From: Natronolimnohabitans innermongolicus JCM 12255
GTDB taxonomy: Archaea > Halobacteriota > Halobacteria > Halobacteriales > Natrialbaceae
Reading direction: 5' to 3'
Length of the DNA stretch: 37,024 nucleotides
Assembly: GCF_000337215.1 (NCBI RefSeq)
Contig: NZ_AOHZ01000015.1
Location: forward strand, 51,925-88,948
Shown: positions 30,075 through 37,024 of the stretch, in pieces
How positions within the stretch are numbered: the first letter of the stretch is position 1
Layout: every line of letters starts with the position of its first letter
Position numbers and translations under genes: made by a program
Notes under the pieces: model-generated
What the model saw: only the letters and a program-made list of their open reading frames with translations
What the model was told of the DNA's origin: nothing
The model's database searches: none

Positions 30075-32519
30075 TCACTGTGCCGAGTCATCGAAGAACG
30101 CCGATAACAAGCACCGGCCCCCCTTCCGAAGATGTTGGTGCAGCGTCGCCGACGAGATCTCCATCGAGTCGGCGAGTTCCTCGGCGGTGATCTTCCGCGG
30201 CCAGTCGTAGTAGCCGGTGAGATACGCCGCCTCGAGCGCCGTCCGTTGTTTTTCCGTGAGTTGCTCAGCGACGGAGTCGCGGAACTCGGGTGCGGTCATC
30301 ACCGAGCGTTCGCGCTCGCGCTTTGCAGTCAGGTCGAACGCCGGGAACGCGCGCTCGAATGAGGCCACAATCTGGCGGACGTCCGCGGTCTGCGGTGCCT
30401 CGATGACGATCGTCCCCGCCCCGTCTTCTGCGACTGCTGATCGGACCGTCGTCCCCGCCTCGAGTGCAGATTGTACCAACGAGTGTGACGTGACGGATTG
30501 AAGGATGAAGCTGTCTTCGCCTTCCGAGACGACGCGAGCCTGTTCGATCGTGGGCGCGTTCTCTGCCAGTTCGAGAACGGATTCGGGCTCGGTGCCGGTG
30601 ATGGTATCGTAGGTGATGATCCGTCCGTTCTCGGTCGGCACGGCGCGTTCGAACTCACAGCGGCAGTCGAGCTCTTCCGTCAGCTGCGTATAAAAGACGG
30701 CAGGGTCGCGCACCGTAAACTCGAGTTCGACGACCGCGTCGCTGAGAAGTAACTCCCGACTTTTGAGCGCGTTCTTCGCGAAGCCGATGAGCTTCCCAAG
30801 CGTCTCGAAGCCACCGATTGCGTCCGCAGAGAAGACGTCTTCGCGGCCGCTATTGATAACGAGTACACCGACGACCCGATCGCCGTACAACAGTGGAACT
30901 GCCGCGATCGCCTCGATCTTGCTGTCGGACTCGCTCTCGCTCACCCCGTCGATCCCGGCGATTTTGTACTGGCGGGTGACTTGCATTTTCTTCGTTTCGA
31001 TCGCCCGCTCGACGGTTCCGTCGGCGATTCCCGAAAGTGATCGGTTTGTGATCGTGGTGAGATAGTTCGCTTCGACGCCGGCGCCGACGGCCTTCCCGAT
31101 CCGATCCGTCGGCCCATCGATGAGGCCGATCCACGCACTTCGGTAGAGCTCTGATTCGACGAGTTCGTCACAGACCATTCGGTCGAGTTCCTCGCGGGTC
31201 GTCGCCGCGACGAGTCCGGCGTGAATCGCGGTGTTGATGGCAGTGATTCGAGTCAACGTCTCCAGCTGGTGGTGGTGGTGGCGTAACTCTCGGTCCTGCG
31301 TGCGAAGCAGGCGCGTGCGGTCCGCGCGTGCGAGCGCCGCTTCGAGATCCGTTGCTACCATCTCCGTGAGGTAGATATCACTGTCGTCGACCGGGTCATC
31401 GCTGTGGACGAAGAGACTGAGGACGCCGTACGAGCCGATCGGGACGTGAACGCTCGACTGCCCCAGAATCGACGCAGATTCGGACGAATCGGCCTCCGAA
31501 ACCACGTTCGTCAGTATCTCTTCGCGTCTGAACGCGTGGCCGGCGAGCGTCGCGTCCAGGTCGTATGCAACCTGTGTCTCGAGGAGGTCCTGCGCACCGT
31601 CGGTCAGGGCGACACAGTCGAGTCGGTTAGCGTCGCGGTCGAGAAGGCGGACGCACGCAAATTCAAAGTCGAGGACGTTTTCGACCGCGTCGATGCCGAT
31701 CTGGGTGATCTCCTCGGGCAGCTCTACGCGCATCAATTCGTGGACGACGCCGTTGAGCGCTTCGAGTTGGTGTTCCCGCGTTTTTTGTGCGGTGATGTCA
31801 CGGACGAGACACACGATCCCATCGCCGAGGGCGGTGAGCGAGTGATCCTGATGGAAGCGCGATCCGTCCGCTCGTTTCCCAACGGCCTCACCGCGCCAGT
31901 AGCCTCGATCGAGGACGGTCGGCAGGGCTTCCTCCTCGAGGCGTCTGACTTCATCCGGCGGGAAGAGAACGTGCCACGTGCTTCCGATGAGAGCGTCGGG
32001 AGTGTCGTAGCCGTAGAGATCAGCGAGTGCGGAGTTTACGTAGCGGAGCTGGCCGGTTTCGTCGGAGAACCCTATGCCGTCCATCGCCGACTCCACCATC
32101 GCGGACCGCCGCTTGAGTTCTCGCTCGCGCTCGAGGCGACCGGAGATGTCGCGGACGACGCCGACAGTGCCCGCGAATCCGCCGTCAGACAGGAGTACGC
32201 ACAGCCGCAACTCGCACGGAATCGTGTCGTCGGTCGCCGTTCGGACCTCGAGTTCGAGCGTCGCCGACTCGTCGCCCGTGCGCAACAGATCGCGGATTCG
32301 CCGCTCGATCCGGTCGATCGTGGCGTCGTCGAGAAGAAGCGAGACGTGGGTTCCGAGTAATCGACTCCGATCGTAGCCAGTTACCTCGACGACCCGATCG
32401 TTGACCGCGACGAATCTTCCCGCGCTGTCGAGTCGATAGATCCCGTCCTCGACGGTGTTCGCGATCGATTCCAGCGTTTGGGCGGGTTGTATCTCGTCCA
32501 ATTGACTTTCCACTGACAT
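30075..32519 (-). CDS. Bat-type sensor/regulator with PAS, GAF and HTH-10 domains
   Basis: This is an 814-residue protein. Two PAS domains (about 10-130 and 135-250; DGIYRLDSAGRFVAVNDRVV, DGIGFSDETGQLRYVNSALA) are followed by two GAF domains (about 265-400 and 430-590). Next come the bacterio-opsin-activator linker domain (about 600-745) and a C-terminal HTH-10 helix-turn-helix (TEKQRTALEAAYLTGYYDWP, EELADSMEISSATLHQHLRK). Such proteins sense redox, light or small ligands and regulate transcription directly; there is no histidine-kinase domain. It stands alone, with a possible TATA-like sequence about 85 bases upstream, so a leader is likely. Its target genes cannot be told from this window. 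Confidence 0.9.
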   Translation of the reverse strand: MSVESQLDEIQPAQTLESIANTVEDGIYRLDSAGRFVAVNDRVVEVTGYDRSRLLGTHVSLLLDDATIDRIERRIRDLLRTGDESATLELEVRTATDDTIPCELRLCVLLSDGGFAGTVGVVRDISGRLERERELKRRSAMVESAMDGIGFSDETGQLRYVNSALADLYGYDTPDALIGSTWHVLFPPDEVRRLEEEALPTVLDRGYWRGEAVGKRADGSRFHQDHSLTALGDGIVCLVRDITAQKTREHQLEALNGVVHELMRVELPEEITQIGIDAVENVLDFEFACVRLLDRDANRLDCVALTDGAQDLLETQVAYDLDATLAGHAFRREEILTNVVSEADSSESASILGQSSVHVPIGSYGVLSLFVHSDDPVDDSDIYLTEMVATDLEAALARADRTRLLRTQDRELRHHHHQLETLTRITAINTAIHAGLVAATTREELDRMVCDELVESELYRSAWIGLIDGPTDRIGKAVGAGVEANYLTTITNRSLSGIADGTVERAIETKKMQVTRQYKIAGIDGVSESESDSKIEAIAAVPLLYGDRVVGVLVINSGREDVFSADAIGGFETLGKLIGFAKNALKSRELLLSDAVVELEFTVRDPAVFYTQLTEELDCRCEFERAVPTENGRIITYDTITGTEPESVLELAENAPTIEQARVVSEGEDSFILQSVTSHSLVQSALEAGTTVRSAVAEDGAGTIVIEAPQTADVRQIVASFERAFPAFDLTAKRERERSVMTAPEFRDSVAEQLTEKQRTALEAAYLTGYYDWPRKITAEELADSMEISSATLHQHLRKGGRCLLSAFFDDSAQ

Positions 32520-32748
32520 GATTTGGGCGCTGTTTCACGGCTGCCGCAAACGGCGTGTCGACCGATCCGTGCAAGTTGGCTTCGGGCGTGGGCCGAGCGT
32601 TATCTTATCCCTAGAGGGTTCAGGTAATGTAACCATCTAGTGAACTTTGTTCAGTTTCTGCTCCTTCTGCAGACGATGAACGAACAGCGGTACCTGAACG
32701 CGGACAACCGGTCTCACTTGCGGATATTCTTCGACCGCACGAGTTGCA
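32520..32748. other. Intergenic region upstream of the Bat-type gene
   Basis: No gene is visible. A TATA-like GATAAGATAAC on the minus strand near 32605 could serve the Bat-type gene. The remainder is the lost 3' region of the decayed protease. Confidence 0.35.
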
Positions 32749-33334
32749 TCAACGGTCCCTGTTGTGACCGCGTATCGGTGAAACGGTTACCGGAGGGGCG
32801 ATCCGTGTCTCATGTGAGAACCGCGATGTCGTACTGAGGGTTCTGACTTCCCTCCCAGTCGGGATGGAGTTCCGCGTCAACCACGTCGGCGTAGTGGCGG
32901 GGACGAACCCCTCCACCGCGGTCGGCGTCGTAAAAGAAACCGGGTTCGACACACAGAGTCCCCGACTCGACCGCCGACCGCCAGCCGCCGAACTCGTTGG
33001 CATCGTGGAGGCAGTGAGCGGCCGTCAACACGTGTGATTCGTCGATCAACGTTCCGGAACGGAGTCCGGTGGTACCGCCGGTCCAGCTCTCCTCATCGGT
33101 TCCGGTTCCGAACGTTCGTTTCTCGGCGATTCGGACGATCGCGGTGTAGGGGAGCTCGGACTCGGCCGTATCCACGATCTCTTCGCGGTCGTCCTCCGCT
33201 CCGACCACGTATATTTCACACCTGTCGGTCGATGGTATCGAACCCCGTTCGCTCCTCCGGTCGCCCTCGCCCTCGATCGCTGCCACCGTCAGACCTCCGC
33301 TCAATGCCAGTAATCGCCTTCGGCTGAGTGTCAT
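32749..33334 (-). pseudogene. Tat-exported trypsin-like serine protease, truncated
   Basis: The ATG at 33334 gives a Tat signal (SRRRLLALSGGLTVAA). The protease domain follows with the catalytic His in SHVLTAAHCLHD (about residue 106) and the catalytic Asp in QYDIAVLT (about 170). The frame ends there with TGA at 32810-32812. In another frame the expected continuation (RIAPPVTVSPI) runs a little further and then stops near 32749. The GDSGG box with the catalytic Ser is missing, so the product should be inactive. The remaining third of a normal S1 protease is absent. Confidence 0.7.
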
Positions 33335-33497
33335 GGTCTCACACCTGGTGCTGTTGAATAGTCGGAGCACGCAACGCGAATCCGCTTCGCCTGTGATCCG
33401 CGCTTGTAAACCCTGTCCGTGTGCGCTTTTCAGTTCGCCTGTGGCCGACCGCGGCCGCAACCCGCTCTCCGTTGGCCAGGGAACTGCGCCCCCGCTT

Positions 33498-34950
33498 GAC
33501 ATCCTCCCCGCCCTGAAGGGCGAGGATTCCCAAGCGTTGGGATATTAAGGTTTGCAACCAGCCTGTTCGCTCGGTGCGAAACGCCCCGAGGTTTGATTGA
33601 ACAGGTAGGCTACTGGCCGTGCCAAACGACCGTTACTCATATCCCCAGTTGGAGGATTCTGAGTTATCTTTCTCCGAATATTCACCGCACCATTCACGTC
33701 CGCGTTCATCGTCACACCGCACGAGTCACAGACGTACAACCCACGCTCCATACGATTCGCATCACGCTTCCGACCACAACACGAACACGTCTTACTCGTG
33801 TCCCGCTCGCTCGTGCGGTCAACGAGTATGCCGTGTTCCTCGGCCTTGTATTCGAGCAGTCTCGTGAAACGGTCGAACTCCCAACCGTGGAGTTTCTTGT
33901 TGCCACGCTTGCCCCAGTTTCGAGCGTCACCGTTCTCGTCCTCACGAATCTTGCTTAAGTCACCGATAGCGATACGGCCAACCTCGTGGTCGATACACTT
34001 CTCAACTACGTGTTTAGCGAGAGCGTGCAAGAAGTGGTCTTTCCGCCGAGACAACTTCTGTCGAGCGCGAAGCGCACGACGTGACGGGCCATTCTCGCCT
34101 TCCGTATCGTACTCGTCTCGCGTGAAGTAGTGCTTGTCTTGCTTCAACACGTTCCCCGGATACAACTCGGCGTCACCATCATCGTAAGCGATGGCGAGGT
34201 AGTTCTTGATTCCGAGGTCGATTCCGGCGGTGTTGTCACCGGGTGCGTTCTCGACGGGGATTTCGACGTTGCAGACGAGGTGGAGTTCCCAGCGGTCGCC
34301 GTTCCAGACGGCTCGCACTTGTTGGATGTTCTTCACGGTCACGTCTGGTCGTGTCTCGTACTCTGCAAGGATGAAGTCCGAGCGGTGCTGTTTGAGGTTG
34401 AAGCCCTTGCTAAGGCGGAGTTTGTTGTGTTTGGAGTCGTGTTTGATGCCGTTTTGCTTCCATGTCACGGTGGAGCGTGGGTGGTTGTCGCCGCGCTTTC
34501 GGTAGCCGGGTGGATTCGCGTCTGTGTCGCCGTTCTTGCGCTTTTTGAACCAGCCGTTGAACGACTCAGCCAGCTCTTCTAGAACTCGCTGACTTGACTG
34601 AGAATGTAGGTCACTGTATCGTTCGTGGTCTTTTAATTCGCGCTTGAGGTCGGCTTCAGACGGTATCTCTCCGGTTTCGTCCCATTCTTGTTGGGTGTGG
34701 TAGCGGGCGACGTTCCACAGTTTGGATGCTGAGTGTCCGCAGTCATCGAGGTCGTCACTCACTTGGGAGTGGTTGACGATTTTCGCTCGATAGGTGCGGG
34801 TTGTTTCGAGCATCGTACTGTGTTCATAAGTCCTTATGAAGTAGTCAGTATTAAAGGTAGTGGTTGAGCGTGGAATATCCAGCCGTGCAGTAATCGGTGG
34901 TCAGTGTCATCTCGTGACGGCGCGTATCCCCGCCCTGAAGGGCGAGGTTT
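33498..34950 (-). mobile_element. IS1341-type element carrying only tnpB
   Basis: A tnpB gene lies between two hairpins with identical cores, CGCCCT-GA-AGGGCG at 33509-33522 and 34931-34944. The one downstream of tnpB is extended by the outer pair ATCCT/AGGAT (33501-33505 and 33523-33527) and has the GC-rich form usual at the right end of haloarchaeal elements of this kind. No tnpA is present, so movement would need a transposase in trans. The right-end segment is also where the guide RNA scaffold (omega RNA) should lie. Exact ends are estimates. Confidence 0.7.
33545..34813 (-). CDS. tnpB: TnpB RNA-guided nuclease, with the RuvC-II glutamate replaced
   Basis: This is a 422-residue full-length TnpB. 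The N-terminal helical domain (1-110) starts MLETTRTYRAKIVNHSQVSD. RuvC-I has GIDLGIKN with D199. The RuvC-II strand reads VGRIAIGDLSKIRED, so Gly284 stands where other TnpB proteins have the catalytic Glu. RuvC-III has MNADVNGAVNI with D372. The zinc finger is intact: C343/C346 and C362/C365 (CSCCGRK, YVCDSCG). TnpB cuts DNA next to a short motif, guided by RNA from the element's right end. The missing Glu may be compensated by another acidic residue nearby (for example in REDENG), or the nuclease may be weakened. Confidence 0.88.
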   Translation of the reverse strand: MLETTRTYRAKIVNHSQVSDDLDDCGHSASKLWNVARYHTQQEWDETGEIPSEADLKRELKDHERYSDLHSQSSQRVLEELAESFNGWFKKRKNGDTDANPPGYRKRGDNHPRSTVTWKQNGIKHDSKHNKLRLSKGFNLKQHRSDFILAEYETRPDVTVKNIQQVRAVWNGDRWELHLVCNVEIPVENAPGDNTAGIDLGIKNYLAIAYDDGDAELYPGNVLKQDKHYFTRDEYDTEGENGPSRRALRARQKLSRRKDHFLHALAKHVVEKCIDHEVGRIAIGDLSKIREDENGDARNWGKRGNKKLHGWEFDRFTRLLEYKAEEHGILVDRTSERDTSKTCSCCGRKRDANRMERGLYVCDSCGVTMNADVNGAVNIRRKITQNPPTGDMSNGRLARPVAYLFNQTSGRFAPSEQAGCKP

Positions 34951-35149
34951 TGCGCCTGCTCATCCCATAATCGAACCTCACGGGTGCAAATTACATAGTA
35001 TGCGTTCACAGTCAGACGGACTACCACTATCAACGTAGCATGTTAACAATGAACAATAGAAGGCCGCCGACGAGTATATCGGCTCCGAGGCCACGAAGAA
35101 CCGGGTTCCCGACGAGTTCTGCGAACGCAACGCGATCCCGTCGTCGGCG
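34951..35149. other. Region after the tnpB element, with a hydrophobic in-frame extension
   Basis: There is no independent gene with a normal start. On the minus strand the 38 codons after the TAA of the 35150-35644 gene (to TGA at 35030-35032) stay in the same frame and encode NPVLRGLGADILVGGLLLFI, a convincing membrane helix. This is probably the original C-terminal helix, cut off by the stop at 35150-35152, or a decayed small gene. Confidence 0.4.
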
Positions 35150-35644
35150 TTACCGGTCCGACTCGAGCGCTTCGCGCACCAGCGGATACCCGCCGCCGAC
35201 CGCGCCGCCGAACGCCAGTAACGCGCCCAGGCTCGGCCAGTGCGTGTAGGGCAGCGGCCGGCTCGAGCCGACGACCGCCTCGAGCCAGAGCGGCACCGCC
35301 AGCGCGACGACGACCGCCCAGAGCGCGAGCCCGAAGAACAGCCCCAGGACGAGCCCGCTGTAGGGGTCGTGCAGGTCGTAGGCCAGGTCCGCGAGCGACT
35401 CGCGCCGACCCGTAGCGACGACGAGGCCGGCGAACAACGCACCGGCCACCAGGCTGTGCACCAGGTGGAGCGCCCAGGCAACGACGACGCCGTCCAGTCC
35501 GTACAGGCCGGCGACCGATCCCATTCGTCCCGTCGCCATCAACACCGCGCCGGCTGCGATCCCGCCGCCGAGTGCGGCGACGGCCGCGCTCGGCCCGACG
35601 CTCTCGAGATCGATCCGCCCCAGCCGCGATCGATGAACGCTCAT
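35150..35644 (-). CDS. Four-helix membrane protein of unknown function
   Basis: This is a 164-residue protein. Four hydrophobic helices are visible (AAVAALGGGIAAGAVLMATG, WALHLVHSLVAGALFAGLVV, GLVLGLFFGLALWAVVVALA, LGALLAFGGAVGGGYPLV). HLVHS in the second helix is a recurring feature of small haloarchaeal membrane proteins. A TATA-like GTATTTAC (35668-35675, minus strand) is about 27 bases upstream. The reading frame continues past the stop with another membrane helix, so the gene may have lost its end. It is divergent from the ABC transporter operon. Confidence 0.65.
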   Translation of the reverse strand: MSVHRSRLGRIDLESVGPSAAVAALGGGIAAGAVLMATGRMGSVAGLYGLDGVVVAWALHLVHSLVAGALFAGLVVATGRRESLADLAYDLHDPYSGLVLGLFFGLALWAVVVALAVPLWLEAVVGSSRPLPYTHWPSLGALLAFGGAVGGGYPLVREALESDR

Positions 35645-35809
35645 AGATCGTGAAACTCATTCGAACCGTAAATACCTATTTCTCATCGTGTTGGACCAGA
35701 ATGGAGGGTGAAACCGCCCGATTTCAATCTGTACAACTATCGGCAACATCGGTAATTAAGAAGTACAAAACAATATCATCCCCTCTGGAAACGGTACCCA
35801 ATCAGCCGA

Positions 35810-36535
35810 ATGACCGACGCCCGACACGCACCGGACGACCCCGACGCGGCGACCGTCGCGGTCCGGTGTTCGAAGCTCACCCACGACTACGGCGCAACCG
35901 CCGGTTCGGATCGGTCGGTCACCGCCCTGCGAAACGTCTCCCTGGAGATCCGCGCAAACGAGATCACGGCGCTCACGGGGCCGAGCGGCAGCGGAAAATC
36001 AACCCTTCTCCACGCGCTCGCGGGGCTTCTCACCCCGACCGAGGGAACGATCGAATTCGACGACACCGATCTCACCGACCTCTCCGACGCCGAGCGAACG
36101 CGCCTCCGACGGCGGGAGATCGGCTTCGTCTTCCAGAGTTTCCACCTGCTCCCGGCGCTTACCGCCAGAGCGAACGTCGCCCTCCCGCTGGTTCCGCTCG
36201 GCTACGCCAAGGCTGACCGCCGAGACCGGGCCACGAAACTCCTCGCGCAGGTCGACCTCGGCGACCGAGCGACGCACAAGCCGGCCGAACTCAGCGGCGG
36301 CGAGCGCCAGCGGGTCGCGATCGCCCGCGCCCTCGCGACCGAACCCGAACTCGTCCTCGCCGACGAACCGACGGGCGAACTAGACACCGAGACCGGACAA
36401 CAGATACTGAACCGCCTCGCGGCCGTCGCCGACGATCGAACGGTCGTCCTCGCGACCCACGACGAGCGCGCCCTCGAGGTCGCCGACAGGGTCGTCCGGC
36501 TCGTCGACGGGACGGTGACCGACGATGGACGATAA
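35810..36535 (+). CDS. ABC transporter ATP-binding protein (LolD/MacB type)
   Basis: This is a 241-residue ATPase. Walker A is GPSGSGKST at 57-65, and the Q-loop is in [13 protein letters not shown]. The signature [15 protein letters not shown] and Walker [18 protein letters not shown] are complete, and the H-loop histidine is in [10 protein letters not shown]. The sequence is closest to the lipoprotein-release/MacB group of exporters. The permease starts inside its last codons (11-bp overlap), so they form an operon. It powers a membrane complex for export or extraction of a lipid, peptide or lipoprotein; the substrate is unknown. Confidence 0.93.
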   Translation: MTDARHAPDDPDAATVAVRCSKLTHDYGATAGSDRSVTALRNVSLEIRANEITALTGPSGSGKSTLLHALAGLLTPTEGTIEFDDTDLTDLSDAERTRLRRREIGFVFQSFHLLPALTARANVALPLVPLGYAKADRRDRATKLLAQVDLGDRATHKPAELSGGERQRVAIARALATEPELVLADEPTGELDTETGQQILNRLAAVADDRTVVLATHDERALEVADRVVRLVDGTVTDDGR

Positions 36536-37024
36536 CCCCGACTCGAGGCTGGCGCGGTGGGCCGCCCTCTGTGGCTTCGCCGCAAAGCGTCTTCTCACGC
36601 GCGCGAGGACGGCCCCCCGACAGACGGCTGCGCTCGTCTCGATCGTCGCGCTGACGGTCGCCCTCCTCCTCGTCGTCACCGGAATCGGCGTCGCGCTGGC
36701 GGACGACCCGTCGGGGACCACCGACGCCGATTTCCGCGTCGCGCCGGCCGAGGGCGGCTCGCTGTCGTCCGTCGTCGAGGTCGAGGGGCCGCGACTCGAC
36801 GACGTCCACGACCGAACCGCCGACGTCCGCCAGCACGACGACGTCGAGTACGCGACGCCCGTTCTCGCCGAGCCCGTCGAGATGCGGACCACCGACGGCG
36901 ACGACACCGTCGTCGTGCTCGCGCTGGGCGTCGTCGCCGACGACCCCGCACCGACGGTCGCCGGGATCTCGACGGACGCCCTCGGCTCCGACGACGCCGA
37001 CGACCCCGACGGCGGCGAAACCGG
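36525..37024 (+). CDS. ABC transporter permease, N-terminal part (FtsX/MacB type, runs off the window)
   Basis: The ATG at 36525 opens a frame that stays open to the window end (166 complete codons). A first membrane helix ([20 protein letters not shown]) is followed by a large outer domain beginning [20 protein letters not shown]. This is the MacB/FtsX arrangement: one helix, a large periplasm-like loop, then three more helices that are missing here. It pairs with the ATPase just upstream. It is partial only because the window stops. Confidence 0.82.
   Translation, partial: MDDNPDSRLARWAALCGFAAKRLLTRARTAPRQTAALVSIVALTVALLLVVTGIGVALADDPSGTTDADFRVAPAEGGSLSSVVEVEGPRLDDVHDRTADVRQHDDVEYATPVLAEPVEMRTTDGDDTVVVLALGVVADDPAPTVAGISTDALGSDDADDPDGGET

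Noticed and set aside
28918-30078. 386-codon version of the GIDE-domain protein
   Set aside because: The first ~130 codons are low-complexity and run through noncoding sequence; the GTG at 29682 directly before the first membrane helix fits the family.

Overview
The window is from a halophilic archaeon (class Halobacteria). The proteins are strongly acidic and most of the DNA is GC-rich. Many genes start about 25-30 bases downstream of an A/T-rich TATA-like box, as expected for leaderless transcripts. The families are also typical: a bacterio-opsin-activator-type PAS/GAF/HTH regulator, a TnpB with a GC-rich terminal hairpin, and haloarchaeal surface-glycan genes. A Natrialbales-type genus is plausible, but that is inference from style and not proven here.

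Region 1 (1-11,360) is an accessory island. Toxin-antitoxin modules, intact and decayed, lie almost all on the minus strand: an orphan VapB-like antitoxin whose toxin start is cut by an inverted-repeat element, VapBC, decayed PIN toxins, two frameshifted UPF0175 antitoxins plus a third fragment, MntA/HepT, and a HicB-like antitoxin with a PIN toxin. A winged-helix/nucleotidyltransferase pair lies on the plus strand. Between the modules lie five copies of a segment of about 200 bp. The segment is the 3' end plus 3' flank of an unrecognised coiled-coil gene that is intact only at 9416-10582. The copies carry progressively shorter pieces of that gene and are bounded by near-identical CAGCTGTC(G)TCTCCGG motifs. 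This repeated gene-end / toxin-antitoxin cassette architecture is the most unusual thing in the window. Several paired-hairpin insertions decorate the copies.

Region 2 (11,360-26,400) is a cell-surface polysaccharide or glycan locus. A small winged-helix regulator, an asparagine-synthetase-like protein without the catalytic Cys2 and a Wzx-type flippase are on the plus strand. Facing them is a ten-gene minus-strand operon: initiating glycosylphosphotransferase, NAD-dependent epimerase, two GT4 glycosyltransferases, a nucleotidyltransferase-like protein, a thymidylate-kinase-like protein, a third GT4 enzyme, a sulfatase/phosphoglycerol-transferase-fold enzyme, a Wzy-like polymerase and a small exported protein. 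The likely scheme is a lipid-linked oligosaccharide that is initiated, extended, flipped, polymerised and modified. The part from about 11.3 to 19 kb is clearly AT-richer than the rest, which suggests separate acquisition.

Region 3 (26,750-37,024) is more ordinary chromosome: a RecA/KaiC-like signalling-family protein, an AhpD-like CxxC protein, a small membrane protein, a GIDE-domain membrane protein, a large Bat-type sensor/regulator, a decayed Tat-exported serine protease, a TnpB (IS1341-type) element, a four-helix membrane protein, and an ABC transporter ATPase followed by its permease, which runs off the window end.
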